From Acanthosoma haemorrhoidale (taxonomy: Eukaryota > Arthropoda > Insecta > Hemiptera > Acanthosomatidae), in assembly GCA_930367205.1 (NCBI GenBank), contig OV884011.1, forward strand, positions 112,087,139 through 112,151,138: a stretch of DNA of 64,000 nt, in the 5' to 3' direction. The notes beneath the pieces are model-generated. The model ran no database searches. It was not told the origin of the DNA and saw only the letters and a program-made list of their open reading frames with translations. The translations under genes were made by a program, and so were the position numbers. Below, piece by piece: positions 1 through 11,680 of this stretch (the stretch's first letter is position 1; every line of letters begins with the position of its first letter).

Positions 1-174
1 CGGTTTGCCTTTTTAATCATGTTAACATGGAACTAGCTCAACTATACCAATCCTGCTTATTACTTTACCAAGGTGGTTGTAATCTTCTGTGGTCTTCATT
101 TCTATTCTGTTACATGAAATATATATATTTTATACACTCAAGCTAATGCACTTTTCTATTACTTCTCCAATTTG

Positions 175-620
175 CTCTTATTATTGTAATTTTTGTAGTA
201 ACTCTGTTATTAGGTTAATGTCATCTGCATAAATGACAGATTGTATCTGAACAAACCACATGTTCCACTGTTTGGGCTGTCCTTTTTTTACCTATTTCGA
301 TGATAAAAGCATAAAAGAACAAAGGGCTTATGCTACTACTACTATTGTTTGACTCTCTGGTGTGTTGGTTAAGGATTTAATAACATTCCGTTAATTCCAA
401 CAATACATTTTGATTTATGGTATATTGATTTAGATTTAATTCCCTTTATCTCTTTTCCATGATGATGCTACATTAGATAGGCATATTGGCCAGTGATTAT
501 TACAGTCAGATTGATTTTCTTTCTTATGGACAGCTTCTATTTTATTATATTGCCATTCCTTAGGGATCAATTTCTCACCCTGTATTTTTTGGAATAGGGT
601 CTACAATGCACTTATCATTT
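175..620 (-). pseudogene. Non-LTR retrotransposon reverse transcriptase fragment
   Basis: Read on the minus strand, this stretch keeps RT-like pieces in the right order. A segment near 490-560 reads IPKEWQYNKIEAVHKK, which resembles the early RT block of the form IP.EW....I.PI.KKG. It is followed by a NYRG-like stretch. At 214-237 there is a VIYADDINLI segment containing the YADD catalytic motif. Frameshifts and stops break the frame, so this is a dead fragment. No 3' tail or target-site duplication is visible. About 275 bp (175-449) recurs at 3534-3824. The clade is uncertain, and RTE-like is only a guess. Confidence 0.65.
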
Positions 621-938
621 CCTGGCCTCTAAACTTGAATTTCTGACACAATGTTGTCGATTGCTGCAGCTTTCCCCAATTTCTTAATTTAATTAGATAC
701 AATTAGCAACATATTCTATTGAATAATGTAAAACCTGGGTAGGTACTACTTTCTGGGGAAAAAATAGTCCAAGCCAACTTAAAAACTGCTGCAAGATAAG
801 TTTTCCAAGGTCTATAAGATACATTGATATTGACTGTCATGGAATCAAATCTTCCAGGTTCTATATAAGTCTGCTTTAATATATATTCTGAAATGATGCA
901 ATACAAGCTGCTCAATCTGAACTAAATAAATCAATACT

Positions 939-1229
939 GTGCACCAATCTAAATATCTAATGAAAGAATCAAGGCCTCTGTGCTCTGGAGCTCTACTGTT
1001 CAAACTTATATTACTGTTGGTACTTTCTAGCTCTGAAGGTAGGACATTCTTAGACAGCATAAAACTGGAACATCAACTAGATGGTAAAAAGAAGCCAAGT
1101 GATTATGAAGTCTATTGGCCAAGGCTCACAGATGAGGAAACTGAAATGGTAGGCCATGTTTTGGGATTCATAATATCAGAAGCACAAAGCAATGGCCCAT
1201 TTGAATATATTGAGGAATCAGGCACATAA
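939..1229 (+). other. Uncharacterised 96-codon open frame
   Basis: This ATG-initiated frame begins with a short basic stretch followed by a hydrophobic run (ALLFKLILLLVL) near residues 18-30. A charged region rich in K, E and D follows, and the frame ends in a stop. It lies in the intron or flank just upstream of the GPCR exon at 1552. I recognise no family. It could be a chance frame or a transposon remnant. Confidence 0.15.
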
Positions 1230-1551
1230 AGACTCTCTCCATCAAATGACAAAGCTCTTTGGTTTAATCAAGACAGGAAGGATACTCAGGGTCAGTGACT
1301 TAAATGGACAGGCTGGGGCTAAGCCTACACATTTACAGTTTGTAACTTTACAATAAGAAATTTTCTTTTAACATGCTAACTTTTCATATAGTAAAATACA
1401 TCGTAATTCCCTAAGGGTTTTACCATTTTTGTTAATGTACTAAAGTTTCTTTAAAATCTCAAATGATTTCTTATTTGAAATTTTGAGAATTTCCAAAATC
1501 TGAATATTTCCATTACATCCAAAAATAGATAAATTTTACTTTTATTTTCAG

Positions 1552-1735
1552 AATGTCAACCTCAGGACGACTTGAACTTTCACTTTATGCTAGATTTGTT
1601 GCTCTTCTTACTATAATCGATATTTGTGGTGCACTTCACATGGCGACAAATTCTTATTTCTTTTGGGTCGCTTACAATGTTCTTCATGCAGTTCAGGGTG
1701 TACTTATGGCCTTATCAGCTACTTGCAATTCACAG
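1552..1735 (+). CDS. Adhesion/secretin-type GPCR-like receptor, penultimate coding exon (TM6-TM7)
   Basis: This is an internal exon bounded by a pyrimidine-rich acceptor ending CAG at 1549-1551 and a GTAAAT donor after 1735. The first base completes a codon from an exon left of the window, then 61 codons run to the donor in phase 0. The product has a hydrophobic helix (YARFVALLTIIDICGAL) and, after a short loop, a second helix reading YNVLHAVQGVLMALSATC. The second helix matches the TM7 pattern N.LQG.f.f...C of class B/adhesion receptors. The role is therefore a plasma-membrane seven-helix receptor; ligand and subtype cannot be told. Earlier exons lie outside the window. The in-frame ATG at 1553 is unlikely to be the true start because it follows directly on a splice acceptor. 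Confidence 0.75.
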
Positions 1736-4039
1736 GTAAATGGTTAATCATTAAAGTTTCTTATTATTTATTCATCTATCTTATTTTGAAAAATTTAATA
1801 ATCAGTAGATTTCACTTCTTACCATTTATGTATAAAAAAATGAAGTATGTTATTATCATAAAAGGGTGAAATTTTCACAGTAAACTCAGATTTTATATAA
1901 ACTTGACAAAAAAACATTACAAATGTACCTAGATGTATAAAAATGTATGTGTACATGTGTATAAAATAAAATTTAATTCCTTAGCATCCCTAGGGAGGGG
2001 GGGTCAGAAGCTAAAAATAATTTAAATGGGCAATATTAGTGTGCAATTCTTAGTTTTGGAGTCACTAAGATGAATAGTGATACTCCTGATTCTGTTTCAG
2101 TCAAAGTTCAGCTCTCAACTGCAGGGAGCGGGGTGAGAAGAGGTTAAAATAAAATGTCCATAATGATAAACATTACTGTCAAATATGTACTTGTTTGAGC
2201 CGCTAATCTGATTAGTGACAGTCCTGATGACATTTAAATCCAAGTTTAGTCAAATGGAGTTCTGTAGCAACATCTGGAAATATTTAGAAATGAATAGAAC
2301 TTGATTCCGGTAGAACCTTCTTGAAGTTTGAACAACTGAGTTGAACAACTGGATTTTTTTTAACGCCTTTAAGTCATCTCTTTTACTTTAAATTACATTA
2401 TTTTACTGTGGAACTAATACCTCCCCCCTCAAAACATTACAATGGCATATGCCTGTTTGTAAAGAATATAGTGGGTATCTAATATAATTGAAGTGACTAT
2501 CTTAACTTGACAAGGAGTGGGGGAAAGAGTTTCTATAATACAGAAACATCAACTCATTCTGTCTGATCTCCTTTTTAACTTTAATAGATTCCGATTTCCG
2601 GTAAGAATTAAGTTCGGGAATAAGATCAGCATGTCATAGAGGTAGCCTGGTAAGTCCTGCCAATTGGACTGTGTCGCAACTATTTTTTGCTTGCTCAAGG
2701 ATGGGTTCAATAATCTATTTATTCTTCCTCCTAGAGGTGAAACTAAAAATGTGATTTATAATCAAGTTTTCAGTTAAATTAACATTATAGTAAATTTGTG
2801 AAATATTTTACTTTATAATATGCGCTTACAGTCTTAATTAACTGTAAATAAAATGACTTTGGTTTTATACTGTAGATATAATTCATTCACACTTTAATTT
2901 TTATATTATTAGATTTGAGTAGATGTAGTTTTGGGGAATCTGCTTTGGCTTATGACATTATAAAGATATAAGGTTTCCATGAAATTTATTTATCCTTTAT
3001 GTTTCTTCACACCAGTATTGCCTGCATCAAATCTCTTTGAAAATCTGCAGCAATGGTTTGGTGTAAGTAGAAATTACCAAAGTCATTCAAGAATGACTTG
3101 ATATCTCGTTTGTGGGTTGGTTTTGCATGATGATAAGCTGCAATAGTGCAGGGGATATTCCATCTTTAACAACATAGTTCTTTGTTGTTAAATGGGCACT
3201 TTTTATAGAGTACATTAACTTTTTCTTATTTAAAAGCTATGGCTTATGTTTTAGCTCAAGGCTTAGGACTTGGAAGCAGAGCATGACTATTTAAGCATAA
3301 ATCTCATACCCACAGCTTATTACCACAGAAAGCAAACCAGCAATGTAACATGACATACCAAAGTGTATTCCCAGCAAATTCTTCCGCTCCAATCTATTTT
3401 CACAGCTATCTATGAACTCGCACGTTTTTTTATCAGAATTTTAAAAAAAGTATTCAAATATAAATAGAATTGAAACATTTTGTTTTCCTCCAAGCTAGTT
3501 ATATCAAAATGTGATAAGCTGGCTCTTTTTTTATCTTATTATTGTAATTTTTGTAGTAACTCTGTTATTAGGTCAATGTCATCTGCATAAATGACCTGAC
3601 TGTATTAAATGACCAGATTGTACCTGAACAAACCACATAATCCACTGTTTGGGCTGTCCTTTTTTTACCTATTTCGATGATAAAAGCATAAAAGAACAAA
3701 TCGCTTATGCTACTACTACTATTGTTTGACTCTCTGGTGTGTTGGTTAAGGATTTAATAACATTCCGTGAATTCCAACAATACATTTTGATTTATGGTAT
3801 ATTGATTTCAATTTAATTCCCTTTACATACAAATATAAATAGCTGAGAATTGAAACAGTTTGTTTTCCTCCAAGCTAGTTATATCAATATGTGATAAGCT
3901 GGCTCTTTTTTATCTTAATGAATTTTAAATTCACTTGACTCCAGGCCTTTGTGGCAATTTTTGTTATTATGTAAACTCAACAAATTTATACTTTTATTTC
4001 TGCCTTATACAATTTTAGTAAAAGTTTTTTGTATTTTAG
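1736..4039 (+). other. Intron of the GPCR-like gene (2.3 kb)
   Basis: This GT-AG intron joins two phase-0 exon ends. It is AT-rich and mostly featureless between 1.74 and 3.45 kb. From 3455 to 3917 it holds a reverse-transcriptase fragment between two copies of an ~85-bp segment, listed separately. Confidence 0.7.
3455..3917. repeat. Duplicated ~85-bp segment flanking an inserted LINE fragment
   Basis: The segment 3455-3538 (core TTTTCCTCCAAGCTAGTTAT) is repeated at 3830-3917 with a few mismatches and a short indel. Between them, 3539-3829 is nearly identical to 175-449 and contains, on the minus strand, the same YADD-coding RT piece (3572-3595). Relative to the first copy it has an extra ~18 bp just after the YADD codons. 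An 85-bp duplication is far longer than most LINE target-site duplications, so unequal exchange or a repair-linked duplication is as likely as simple retrotransposition. Confidence 0.7.
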
Positions 4040-4153
4040 GTTTTAAGTGTTTACACAAGGAAGAACAGGAGAAGACGATCGGCTAGCCGGCTGCTATCGG
4101 AGACAACCAGTGTTGACAGCTTGGACTGGAGGCCACTACCGAACACAGTTTAG
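4040..4153 (+). CDS. GPCR-like receptor, terminal coding exon (cytoplasmic tail)
   Basis: The acceptor TTTTAG ends at 4039, and the exon then reads 37 codons followed by TAG at 4151-4153. It joins the preceding exon in phase 0. The peptide begins VLSVYTRKNRRRRS, the basic juxtamembrane stretch expected directly after TM7. It continues as a short Ser/Thr-rich tail ending in PLPNTV. Such a short tail is unusual for large adhesion receptors, which often have long cytoplasmic domains, so other splice forms could exist. The last three residues do not fit a class I PDZ ligand because Asn is at position -2. Confidence 0.75.
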   Translation, partial: VLSVYTRKNRRRRSASRLLSETTSVDSLDWRPLPNTV

Positions 4154-4381
4154 ACTTCTAAAATGAAAGCATTACTTGACTGTCCGAAATGTCTACTTTT
4201 CATATCCCAAACAAAACTGCTAAGTATGAGTTTGAGAAGAGCATTGTGAGATGTGAGGGCACAATTACCAAGTAAAGAAGATATCTTTTGAATGAAATTA
4301 TTTCATTAATTTATCAATATTCTAAAAGTTTCTCCCTTAAATTATTTAGAATAACTTTGATTTTATAGTTAAAAACAGACC

Positions 4382-4424
4382 AATAAATAAATATTTTAAG
4401 TAATTTCCAAAGGAATCGAAATAA
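4382..4424 (+). promoter_or_regulatory. Candidate polyadenylation signals for the GPCR-like gene
   Basis: AATAAA hexamers occur at 4382-4387 and again near 4419, about 230-270 bp after the stop codon, in an AT-rich 3' flank. Their use cannot be shown from sequence, and AATAAA is frequent by chance in this composition. Confidence 0.35.
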
Positions 4425-4611
4425 AAATCAAAAGTGCTGTATTTATTTGGAATTTTTATGACTGATTTATTATCTTCCCTGCTGAAAAGCTTAGTTTAAA
4501 TTCTATTACCTAACATTCTCACATGGTTATGACCATGACCCTGGATTAATTAATTGAAAAGAAATTTAAACTAGTAAACAAAACAAACACAAAATTCACG
4601 ATCTACCTTAA

Positions 4612-5327
4612 TATTGGGTTGGAAGAGATGAAATGTCAGATTTATTTATTTTAATGAAATCATTAAAGTAAGAATCCACCTATCTCTTGTTTACAAACAC
4701 CAACACAATGGGTATTAAATTAAGCTTTAGGCATTTCTCTTTCATTTTCATGCTATATCTTCTAGTTTATTGCGAACTGTTCAAATCTTGGAGCAATTAT
4801 GAGTTATATTTTTATATGACTTTAAAATTAGACATGCTGCTTCTGAAGCCTTGTGAAACATCAATATGGCTTTTAGTTATAACAGTGAATGAAAGAACTG
4901 TGTATAGGTGGTTCTCTAGGTTTCGATCTGCCAGTACCAGTGGGTGCCACATGATCTGACTTTGACACTTGTTGAAATGTGTGTCGGTTAACTCTAAAAA
5001 AGTTACGTGATCTACAAAAATTAGGTTTATCACATCCACCATATTCACCTGACTTCCCGCCAGCTGACTATCATTTTTTCTGAGCATTTTTAAAATGCAA
5101 AATATTCCAAAATGAAAAACAATGTAAAATTTTCATTTCTCAAATTTATAGATTTAGAACCAAAAAGTTTATTTCAACAAGGGAAGAAAAACCTTGTTGG
5201 GTTTTGGAGGAATGTATTGAAGCTAAAATAAACTATTTTGAATAATAGTAATATCGTTAAAGTTTGTTTTTTTTCTTTCATTTGCCTCATACTCTAGGAA
5301 CTGACATTTCATATGTTCCAACCAATA
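4612..5327 (+). mobile_element. Internally deleted mariner-family transposon
   Basis: The left end begins TATTGGGTTGGAAGAGATGA at 4612, and 27 bp at 5301-5327 are its inverse complement with about one indel and a few mismatches. TA dinucleotides flank both ends, as expected for mariner target duplication. Inside, on the + strand, 4870-4935 encodes ERTVYRWFSRFRSAS, matching the helix-turn-helix region of mariner transposases. About 5010-5085 encodes HPPYSPDFPPADYHFF, the block around the third catalytic Asp. The region between, with the first two catalytic Asp residues, is missing, and stops interrupt the rest. At ~716 bp it is about half the usual length. It lies just downstream of the GPCR-like gene. 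Confidence 0.8.
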
Positions 5328-7458
5328 CTTCCAGACTGGTGATCAATGATTGGAAATATAGATCAAATTTTGAAAACTATCATGGTTGTCAATAAATCCA
5401 TTTTCTTTTCCACAGACAGCCAAACAACTTTATAACTAAATATTATTAAAGGGACCATATATTGCAAAAAAAAACATGCATACATCATGTTAAACAGTTT
5501 AGTTTGGTCCTTGCACTTAATTAAATGAAGTGACTGGATAGTAAATTAAAAATAATATTTATTTAGTCTTATTAATTTTAATGATATTGTAAAATGTTTT
5601 TACTTGAAATAATTTATTTTAATGTTTGTATTATACCTAATGGTAATTACTTAAGTATAGTAACAAAAATAAAATTAAGTTCAAATATTATCAAAACCAT
5701 TTACAATGAAAATTAAAAAGATGAAGTTTAAATGCAATAGCTTTGCAAACAATGACACACAAACACACATATCACTTTAACTTACCTGACAACTAAGCTA
5801 CATATATCAGTTCTATTTAATTTAAAATTTTTTTTTTAAATACATCATTTAATGAGACAATCAGAAAATATCAAAATTTGACAATAAACATTGGGATTGA
5901 ATGTGCCCAATTTTGCATTTCAATTTATTAACTTCACTCAGACCTCCCTTGTATTTTATGATTTCTATTCACCAACATACACTGATATTCCTAGTGAACT
6001 GACCACAGAGTATAATTCTTGTGATTTTGTTTTTTCCAAAAAATATAAAAATTTGAATATTAAATAAGGGGCACTTTTGAACACAATAAGACTCGTTGGG
6101 CAGTTTTAGATTCCATAAATGAATAAAACTCTGCATATAGAAGCAAAGAATCTATTTAAAAAATGAACCTATATATCAAATATGTAAAAAAAAAAGTTTA
6201 TAAATACAGCACATATCGCATACTAGTAATATAAACAATGTGCATTTATATCCTAGTCACTTAAAGATGGAATATTCTTAAAAAGATTACCTGATCTAGA
6301 CCAATGTATCCATTCAAACTTTTATTAATTTTATAGTACAAATTAAACTACTTTAAATATATTTGTTAAATTTAATTATTTTTAATACATGATTTTAAGA
6401 ACACATTTTTTTATTTATGTTGGCTGTAACTTTTAGAAAAAAAACTATTTTTCCTGCCAAAGAATTTTCGATTAAGCGAGTGCTCCAAGTACCATAAAAT
6501 CATGGATTCCCAATTTTAAAATACATTGTATAAATTTTAAATTTGGTGTTTTCGCCAACGAATAATTCTTAGGTACTAGTAAATGGCACATAGATCTATA
6601 GATTTAATATGTATAAACATGTAACAATTTTTGATGTATACAGAATATATGAAGAAGCTTTGTGAACATGAGATTCATCCCTTATATTGATAAAGTAATG
6701 TAAATAAGTTAGTAAATAGCAGAAATAAATTTAATCATTAGCTGAAAATTTAATTTATTGATGTTGGTAATTGTAAAACAATAAAATCCGGTACAAATGT
6801 ACTGAATTTTAATAAAAATAGCTTTAGAAAATATAATTTATATTTTTATCAATCACAAATAATAGAAAAACCACTTTGCTGGAGAATTGTTTTAAAAGTA
6901 TTTTCCACAGCAACTTCACTATAAAAACACGTGAAATGCCTCCAAAAAAGTGGGTATACCTAAGGCAACACGTTTTTCTTAAACTTTTCAGATAACCATT
7001 ATTAATTATTTATACACGGTAAACTTAAATTTTCATAAATAAAAAATGATTCTATTGTTTATGTTTATGATAAATAATTTCATAGAAACCCCAGAATTCA
7101 TGTTACATTTATGTTCAAGTTTATCATATATTTATTTTATTTACCTCTACTTACTAGGTTGTTAGATGTGTAATGTGTGCTATATTACAAAAGTATTTAC
7201 AAATTAATTATATTCCACACTACTATTTAATATTAGACTATAAAAAATAATATTTTTTTAAAACGTCATCAAGTAGTCAAACATATCATAACATTATTTA
7301 TTATTTCCACATGTAAATTTTGTTTATAATAAATATTATGTTGGACTCCATCTGCTTTTATTATTGTGATTCCTTGTTTTTATAGCTCTTCTCGTGATCT
7401 ATACCAAAAATTTACAAAAAAAAATTAAAAATAAACCAAATCTGATTTCTTAAATATT
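5328..7458. other. AT-rich intergenic DNA, nothing recognised
   Basis: Very AT-rich sequence with poly-A and poly-T runs, no long open frames and no element signature that I could recognise. Confidence 0.5.
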
Positions 7459-7560
7459 CTTGTCTCTCCACATTAGTCTTATTGTTATACGTAATATTAA
7501 TTATTACGTTATTTATTATTACGTGGATTATTAATCCACAGAGTTCTGTGGAGAGACAAG
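7459..7560. repeat. Short inverted repeat, 14-bp perfect arms
   Basis: CTTGTCTCTCCACA at 7459-7472 is perfectly inverted at 7547-7560, enclosing ~74 bp of AT-rich sequence that contains a second small palindrome (GGATTATTAATCC). This could be a miniature hairpin element or a chance repeat. No flanking target duplication is clear. Confidence 0.5.
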
Positions 7561-7717
7561 ACTTTTCATTTTTTGAAAATAACACTGCAACCTGCACCAA
7601 CACATCATATAAATCAGACTTATTTAAATTATGTTTTGAGCAACTCCATTTGGGTTACTGTGCCTAGAATAACTCTCATCTTCTTAACCTCTTCAGCTGA
7701 TTGTCATTCATTATCCG

Positions 7718-8330
7718 TGGTTACACTTGCCCAGGAACGATCGAACTTTTAGAGGTTACACAAACATTCCCACCCAACACGTAGAAATTGTAGTGCCCAT
7801 CGAGTATGTGCAAATTGAAATTAAAGTTTTCGAACACCATAATTGTGGACATTTTAAACTGTGTAGGTTCTGTGTGAGAGAAACAAAAACCTAGCACTGA
7901 TAACAGCTCAATTAATATGCGGGACCCAACCTCCTTGTACAGCAATGTAAATACCCCGACTAGAAGAGGGAAGAGAAATTACCCATTACATTACATAAGA
8001 GCATGAGTGATGGAAGTCGATTTTTTCTTCCACTTGGTCAGAAATCTACGCTTTTCACTCAGTACAATGGCATCAGAAAATGCTCTTAGAGATTCTGGGA
8101 TGAGGTCTTCAGCTCCTTCCATAAAATCCTGTGAAGGGTTGTATTCAGTAACCCTTGACCTCATATCCTTAACTATTATCGCAGCAGCTGTAATTACAGC
8201 TTTTCGGATTTCAATTTTCGGAATTAATTTCCAATTTATTGCTCCAATTTATCTCGGGAATATTATACCTAAACAGTTAATTGAGCTCAGATTATTTAAA
8301 ACTTTGTCTGCGTTAGAAAAGTAAGAATAT
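7718..8330 (-). pseudogene. Fragment of an uncharacterised repeat-associated protein family
   Basis: On the minus strand an open segment at about 8020-8216, without an ATG, encodes 65 coherent residues containing EYNPSQDFMEGAEDLIPESL and a basic STSITHALM end. After a stop and ~40 bp, a second segment (7721-7945) encodes VGSRILIELLSVLGFCFSH and, later, FNLHILDGHYNFYVLGGN. From memory these match, in order, a family of large uncharacterised proteins in arthropod and cnidarian genomes with the pattern LGFC.S....FDNADFN..T.DG..TFH.MGG. That family usually occurs in many copies, so a transposon origin is likely. Key positions have diverged here (FENFNFN for FDNADFN), and stops show the copy is dead. 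I cannot assign a function. Confidence 0.5.
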
Positions 8331-10934
8331 GTTTTTTGCCACTATGCATACTTTTGGAATAATAAGCAAAAACCTAAAAAGTTTGAACATTCCGCTGTTT
8401 TTGTGAATATCTCAAAACGCAACGGGAAATTTTGTTAGATAGCTCTAGGTTTGGTTTCAGGACCCCAAAAGCATCGACTACTGAAACGAGAGGCCGTTTT
8501 TTTGACAGCGTTAATGTGGGACAAATATGTATTACCAGAATATACATTTTTAAGAAGTTAACTGTACGAAAGTTAATTAAATTAATTAAAGTTAATATAT
8601 AAGAGGAGCGTGGTAGTCTATGAATCGAGGGAAAAAACGATCCCTAGCACCACTGCGTTTATGTTAGTTTGAAAACGAATTCCTATTCGTGTTTAAAGTT
8701 GTTGAGAAATTAAGTCACTAATCGTTTTATATTGGGTTTCGTTGGCGTATACGGCATAAATGTAAATAAAGAAACTTTGGGTTAACTGGTGACTTTTTAA
8801 CGACATTTTTGTATATAACATAGTATTTTAGTAACTAATTGCAGTGAAACAACGTTGTGAAGTTAAGCTTTTTAACTTGTTTTCCACAATAAACATGACA
8901 CTGAATTGATAAGCACAAAAGCGCTGAAAATTACACTTATCTAAATCTACTTTACAAAGAGGTCAAAGTTGCCGGCTAGCACTGTTCTCATTGGGAGAAA
9001 CGAATGTTTTTCTTTACCTTGGAGAGTTAGACGTTATGTCAAGGAAGCACCAAGTGATAATGTCCTCATCGTTACATTCCCACTCTGAAGAGAATGGTGA
9101 ACTATTACAGCTTGGCCTTCCTATTCTTCATGGATGTATAATTGCTGAGCCCGAGAAGGAAATTTTTTGTATTAATTTTCCATTGGCATAGGTGCGGGAG
9201 AGAGAATTATGTTTTGTTTGTTTGTATGCACTACGGTTTCGGTATAAAAATAATAATCTGATCCATCTGAAAATTTGCAGGTATATTCGGAAACTAGGCG
9301 ACTAAACTACAATAGTTGTGCTAAGTATGTTAAACAAATTTGATTTTTTTTTTTTCAAGGCCCCTTTATTTTGATTTACAATATTTAGAATCTATCTGTA
9401 AGGAACTAAATAAACTAAAATTTGACGTGAGGCTTATATATTTTCTTTAGCTATCTGGAGTGTTTGGTAAAAGTTAAGAGATGGAAAAACGATCAAAATC
9501 AGATAAGTCAATGAACAAGTCTAAAAAATGTTTGTCCAATAAGTCGTCTTCAAGAAATACCTAAGATATTAGTCATTGTCGTTTACATAATATACATATT
9601 TTAAGTGTTATTTAAAAATAGAATCAATAAAATGTGTCTTCTGAAAATTTTTCGATTTGTGACTTATACTCCTTTTATCGAACACTTCAAATATTACACA
9701 TAATATGAAGTTATATAACTTCTTATTTAACATTTATTTATATAATGCATTTTATAATACAAATATTTTGAACTTTGAAGGTTAAATAAACTCACCCTCC
9801 AGAATGATAGTAGGCCAAAACTAAATTAACTTAAGTTACACGTACAGCCAACCTGTTGTCATCAATGTGGGAAGGGGAAGTCATGGTGTTAAACTCCAGG
9901 ATGGTAAGGTGCTACAAGGGTGCAAAAAACGTGATGTGTCGCCAGTAGACGAACTCAGCCACCATCAGCACGCCAAGCAACAAGCAAGTCTGCGTTCTTG
10001 ATCCTGTCGAGAGGGGTACTTCTGACCACGATTCTCATGTTCTGAATTTGTAGGAGACATTTAGCTGTGTTCTCAGTCAGGTGAGGGTATAACGGAATAT
10101 ATCACAAGCGACAGCTCAGAATCGTTTTAAGCAACGAGGAAATTTTCCAAATAGTTTTTAGAGCCGACTATATAAATAGTTCAATTAGAGAATAGAATAA
10201 CTGATACACAGATTGACTATTTACAATTAATTTTGCACAATGATGGTTTTAAGTAACAAATAAAACTAAGAATTTTTGGCCTAAATACTGAGTATTTATT
10301 AAATATTTAAGAAGCTCAGGCTGAGCCTCCGGTACATCTCTCAACATTGTTACTCCACTCTCTACATCCTTGTTTAAAAATTTATATGTAGCTAAATAAA
10401 TACAATTTAGTTAATGGTAAAAATTTAGCGAGGCCACTTATGGATTTTCTAGTGTATAACGGTTTATTTATCATCAATTGTACTATAATAGTATAAATAA
10501 GCAGGCCTAGAAGAGACAGAATCTGGCATTTGTGCTCATTATTTAAGACAGGTGATGTATTTGTGCTTCTGTTAGCCGATTCTGTTGAACCATAGATCCG
10601 GTATTCTGGACGTTTGTACTTTGTTATTGAAATTTTTTTATCCATCTAAATATTTTTCATATCGATTATAAATATTAATTTTATTTTAAAAACTACATAT
10701 ATAAATGAAAGAAATTACGCATAATGTGAAAAAAAACAGTTTTGATAGATACTTTACATTTACTTTAAGGTATTATGAAATAAATTCTCAGTACTCATGA
10801 TCAAAATTGCTTCATTCAATTTTTTGAACCATCTCGGTCCCCGAATATCCCCTTTTCAACTATTAATAAAAACTTGTGAATAGCTAAAATTAAAATAAGA
10901 CTTTTTTAGCTTTTAATTTTTTCCCACCAAAAAT
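8331..10934. other. Intergenic DNA, nothing firmly recognised
   Basis: Mostly AT-rich. A GC-richer patch at about 9860-10070 has two overlapping minus-strand open frames, one carrying a hydrophobic helix (TCLLLGVLMVAEFVYW) and ending at 9912. Neither could be assigned to a gene. Confidence 0.4.
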
Positions 10935-11400
10935 TGAATCTATGCTATCAGTTTTGGGCATATACGGAATATCTTCTAGTTTTAATAATACGGCTGCTAT
11001 TACCGTAAAATATACCAGAAAAAATCAATTTTGGTAAACGAGTGATGGTTAAGAGGCGCCATTTATTTATCTATAATATCTTCAGGCTCTCCATCACTGA
11101 AGTCGTTATTTTACCATTGCCTTTCTGTTCCTTCTTAGACTGGACTTTTTTAGCTTTACTCTGTGTTTTTTTAATTTCATCCTCTATCTCAGTATCACTA
11201 AAATCACCTTTCTTATTCTTCTTATTCATCTTAGGAGTGGCTTTTTTGGATTTAGAGTTGTTCATTTCATCATCTGATGTCTCTTCTACACTGTGTACTT
11301 CCTTACACTAAACTTTTATACCTTTCTTTCCTTCCACATCTTCTTTACTAAACATGGATGTATTTGGTAAAGAAGATGCTTTCTTAGACGGAATTTAAAT
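10935..11400 (-). pseudogene. Lysine-rich coding-like relic, unclassified
   Basis: On the minus strand 11071-11265 reads a 64-residue, strongly Lys/Glu/Ser-rich peptide (GDFSDTEIEDEIKKTQ and repeated KK/KS motifs), with more acidic Ser-rich sequence upstream to ~11400. After one frameshift the frame continues as GEPEDIIDKWRLLTITRLP and on to a stop near 10935. The composition resembles a nuclear or nucleolar low-complexity protein. The absence of introns and the frameshift fit a processed pseudogene or transposon protein. No specific parent gene is recognised. Confidence 0.35.
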
Positions 11401-11680
11401 CTTAAATCGTATGAAGTACAAATCAATCCAGGTTTCCGATGTAAAGCTTAAATGACCCTGCTGGAGTTTTTTGTTGTTTGTTTTAGGGCATGTAATCACA
11501 TTAATTCAAACAAATGCAAATAATATTACCAAACCAGTCATACCAGTGTAAATATTGTAAACAATAAAAAGTAAAGCTGCAAAAAACTAGTCAGAGGCCC
11601 TTGAAGGGAGAGTCAGGTAGCGGCTAGGAGGCTGGGTGGGTCCCAGTCTAGAACAATCAAGTGTCACCGCAACCCTACGG

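Noticed and set aside
9860..10070. GC-richer patch with a minus-strand frame containing a hydrophobic helix, like a receptor's last exon
   Set aside because: Two frames are open at once, the splice acceptor is weak, and no family motif could be confirmed.
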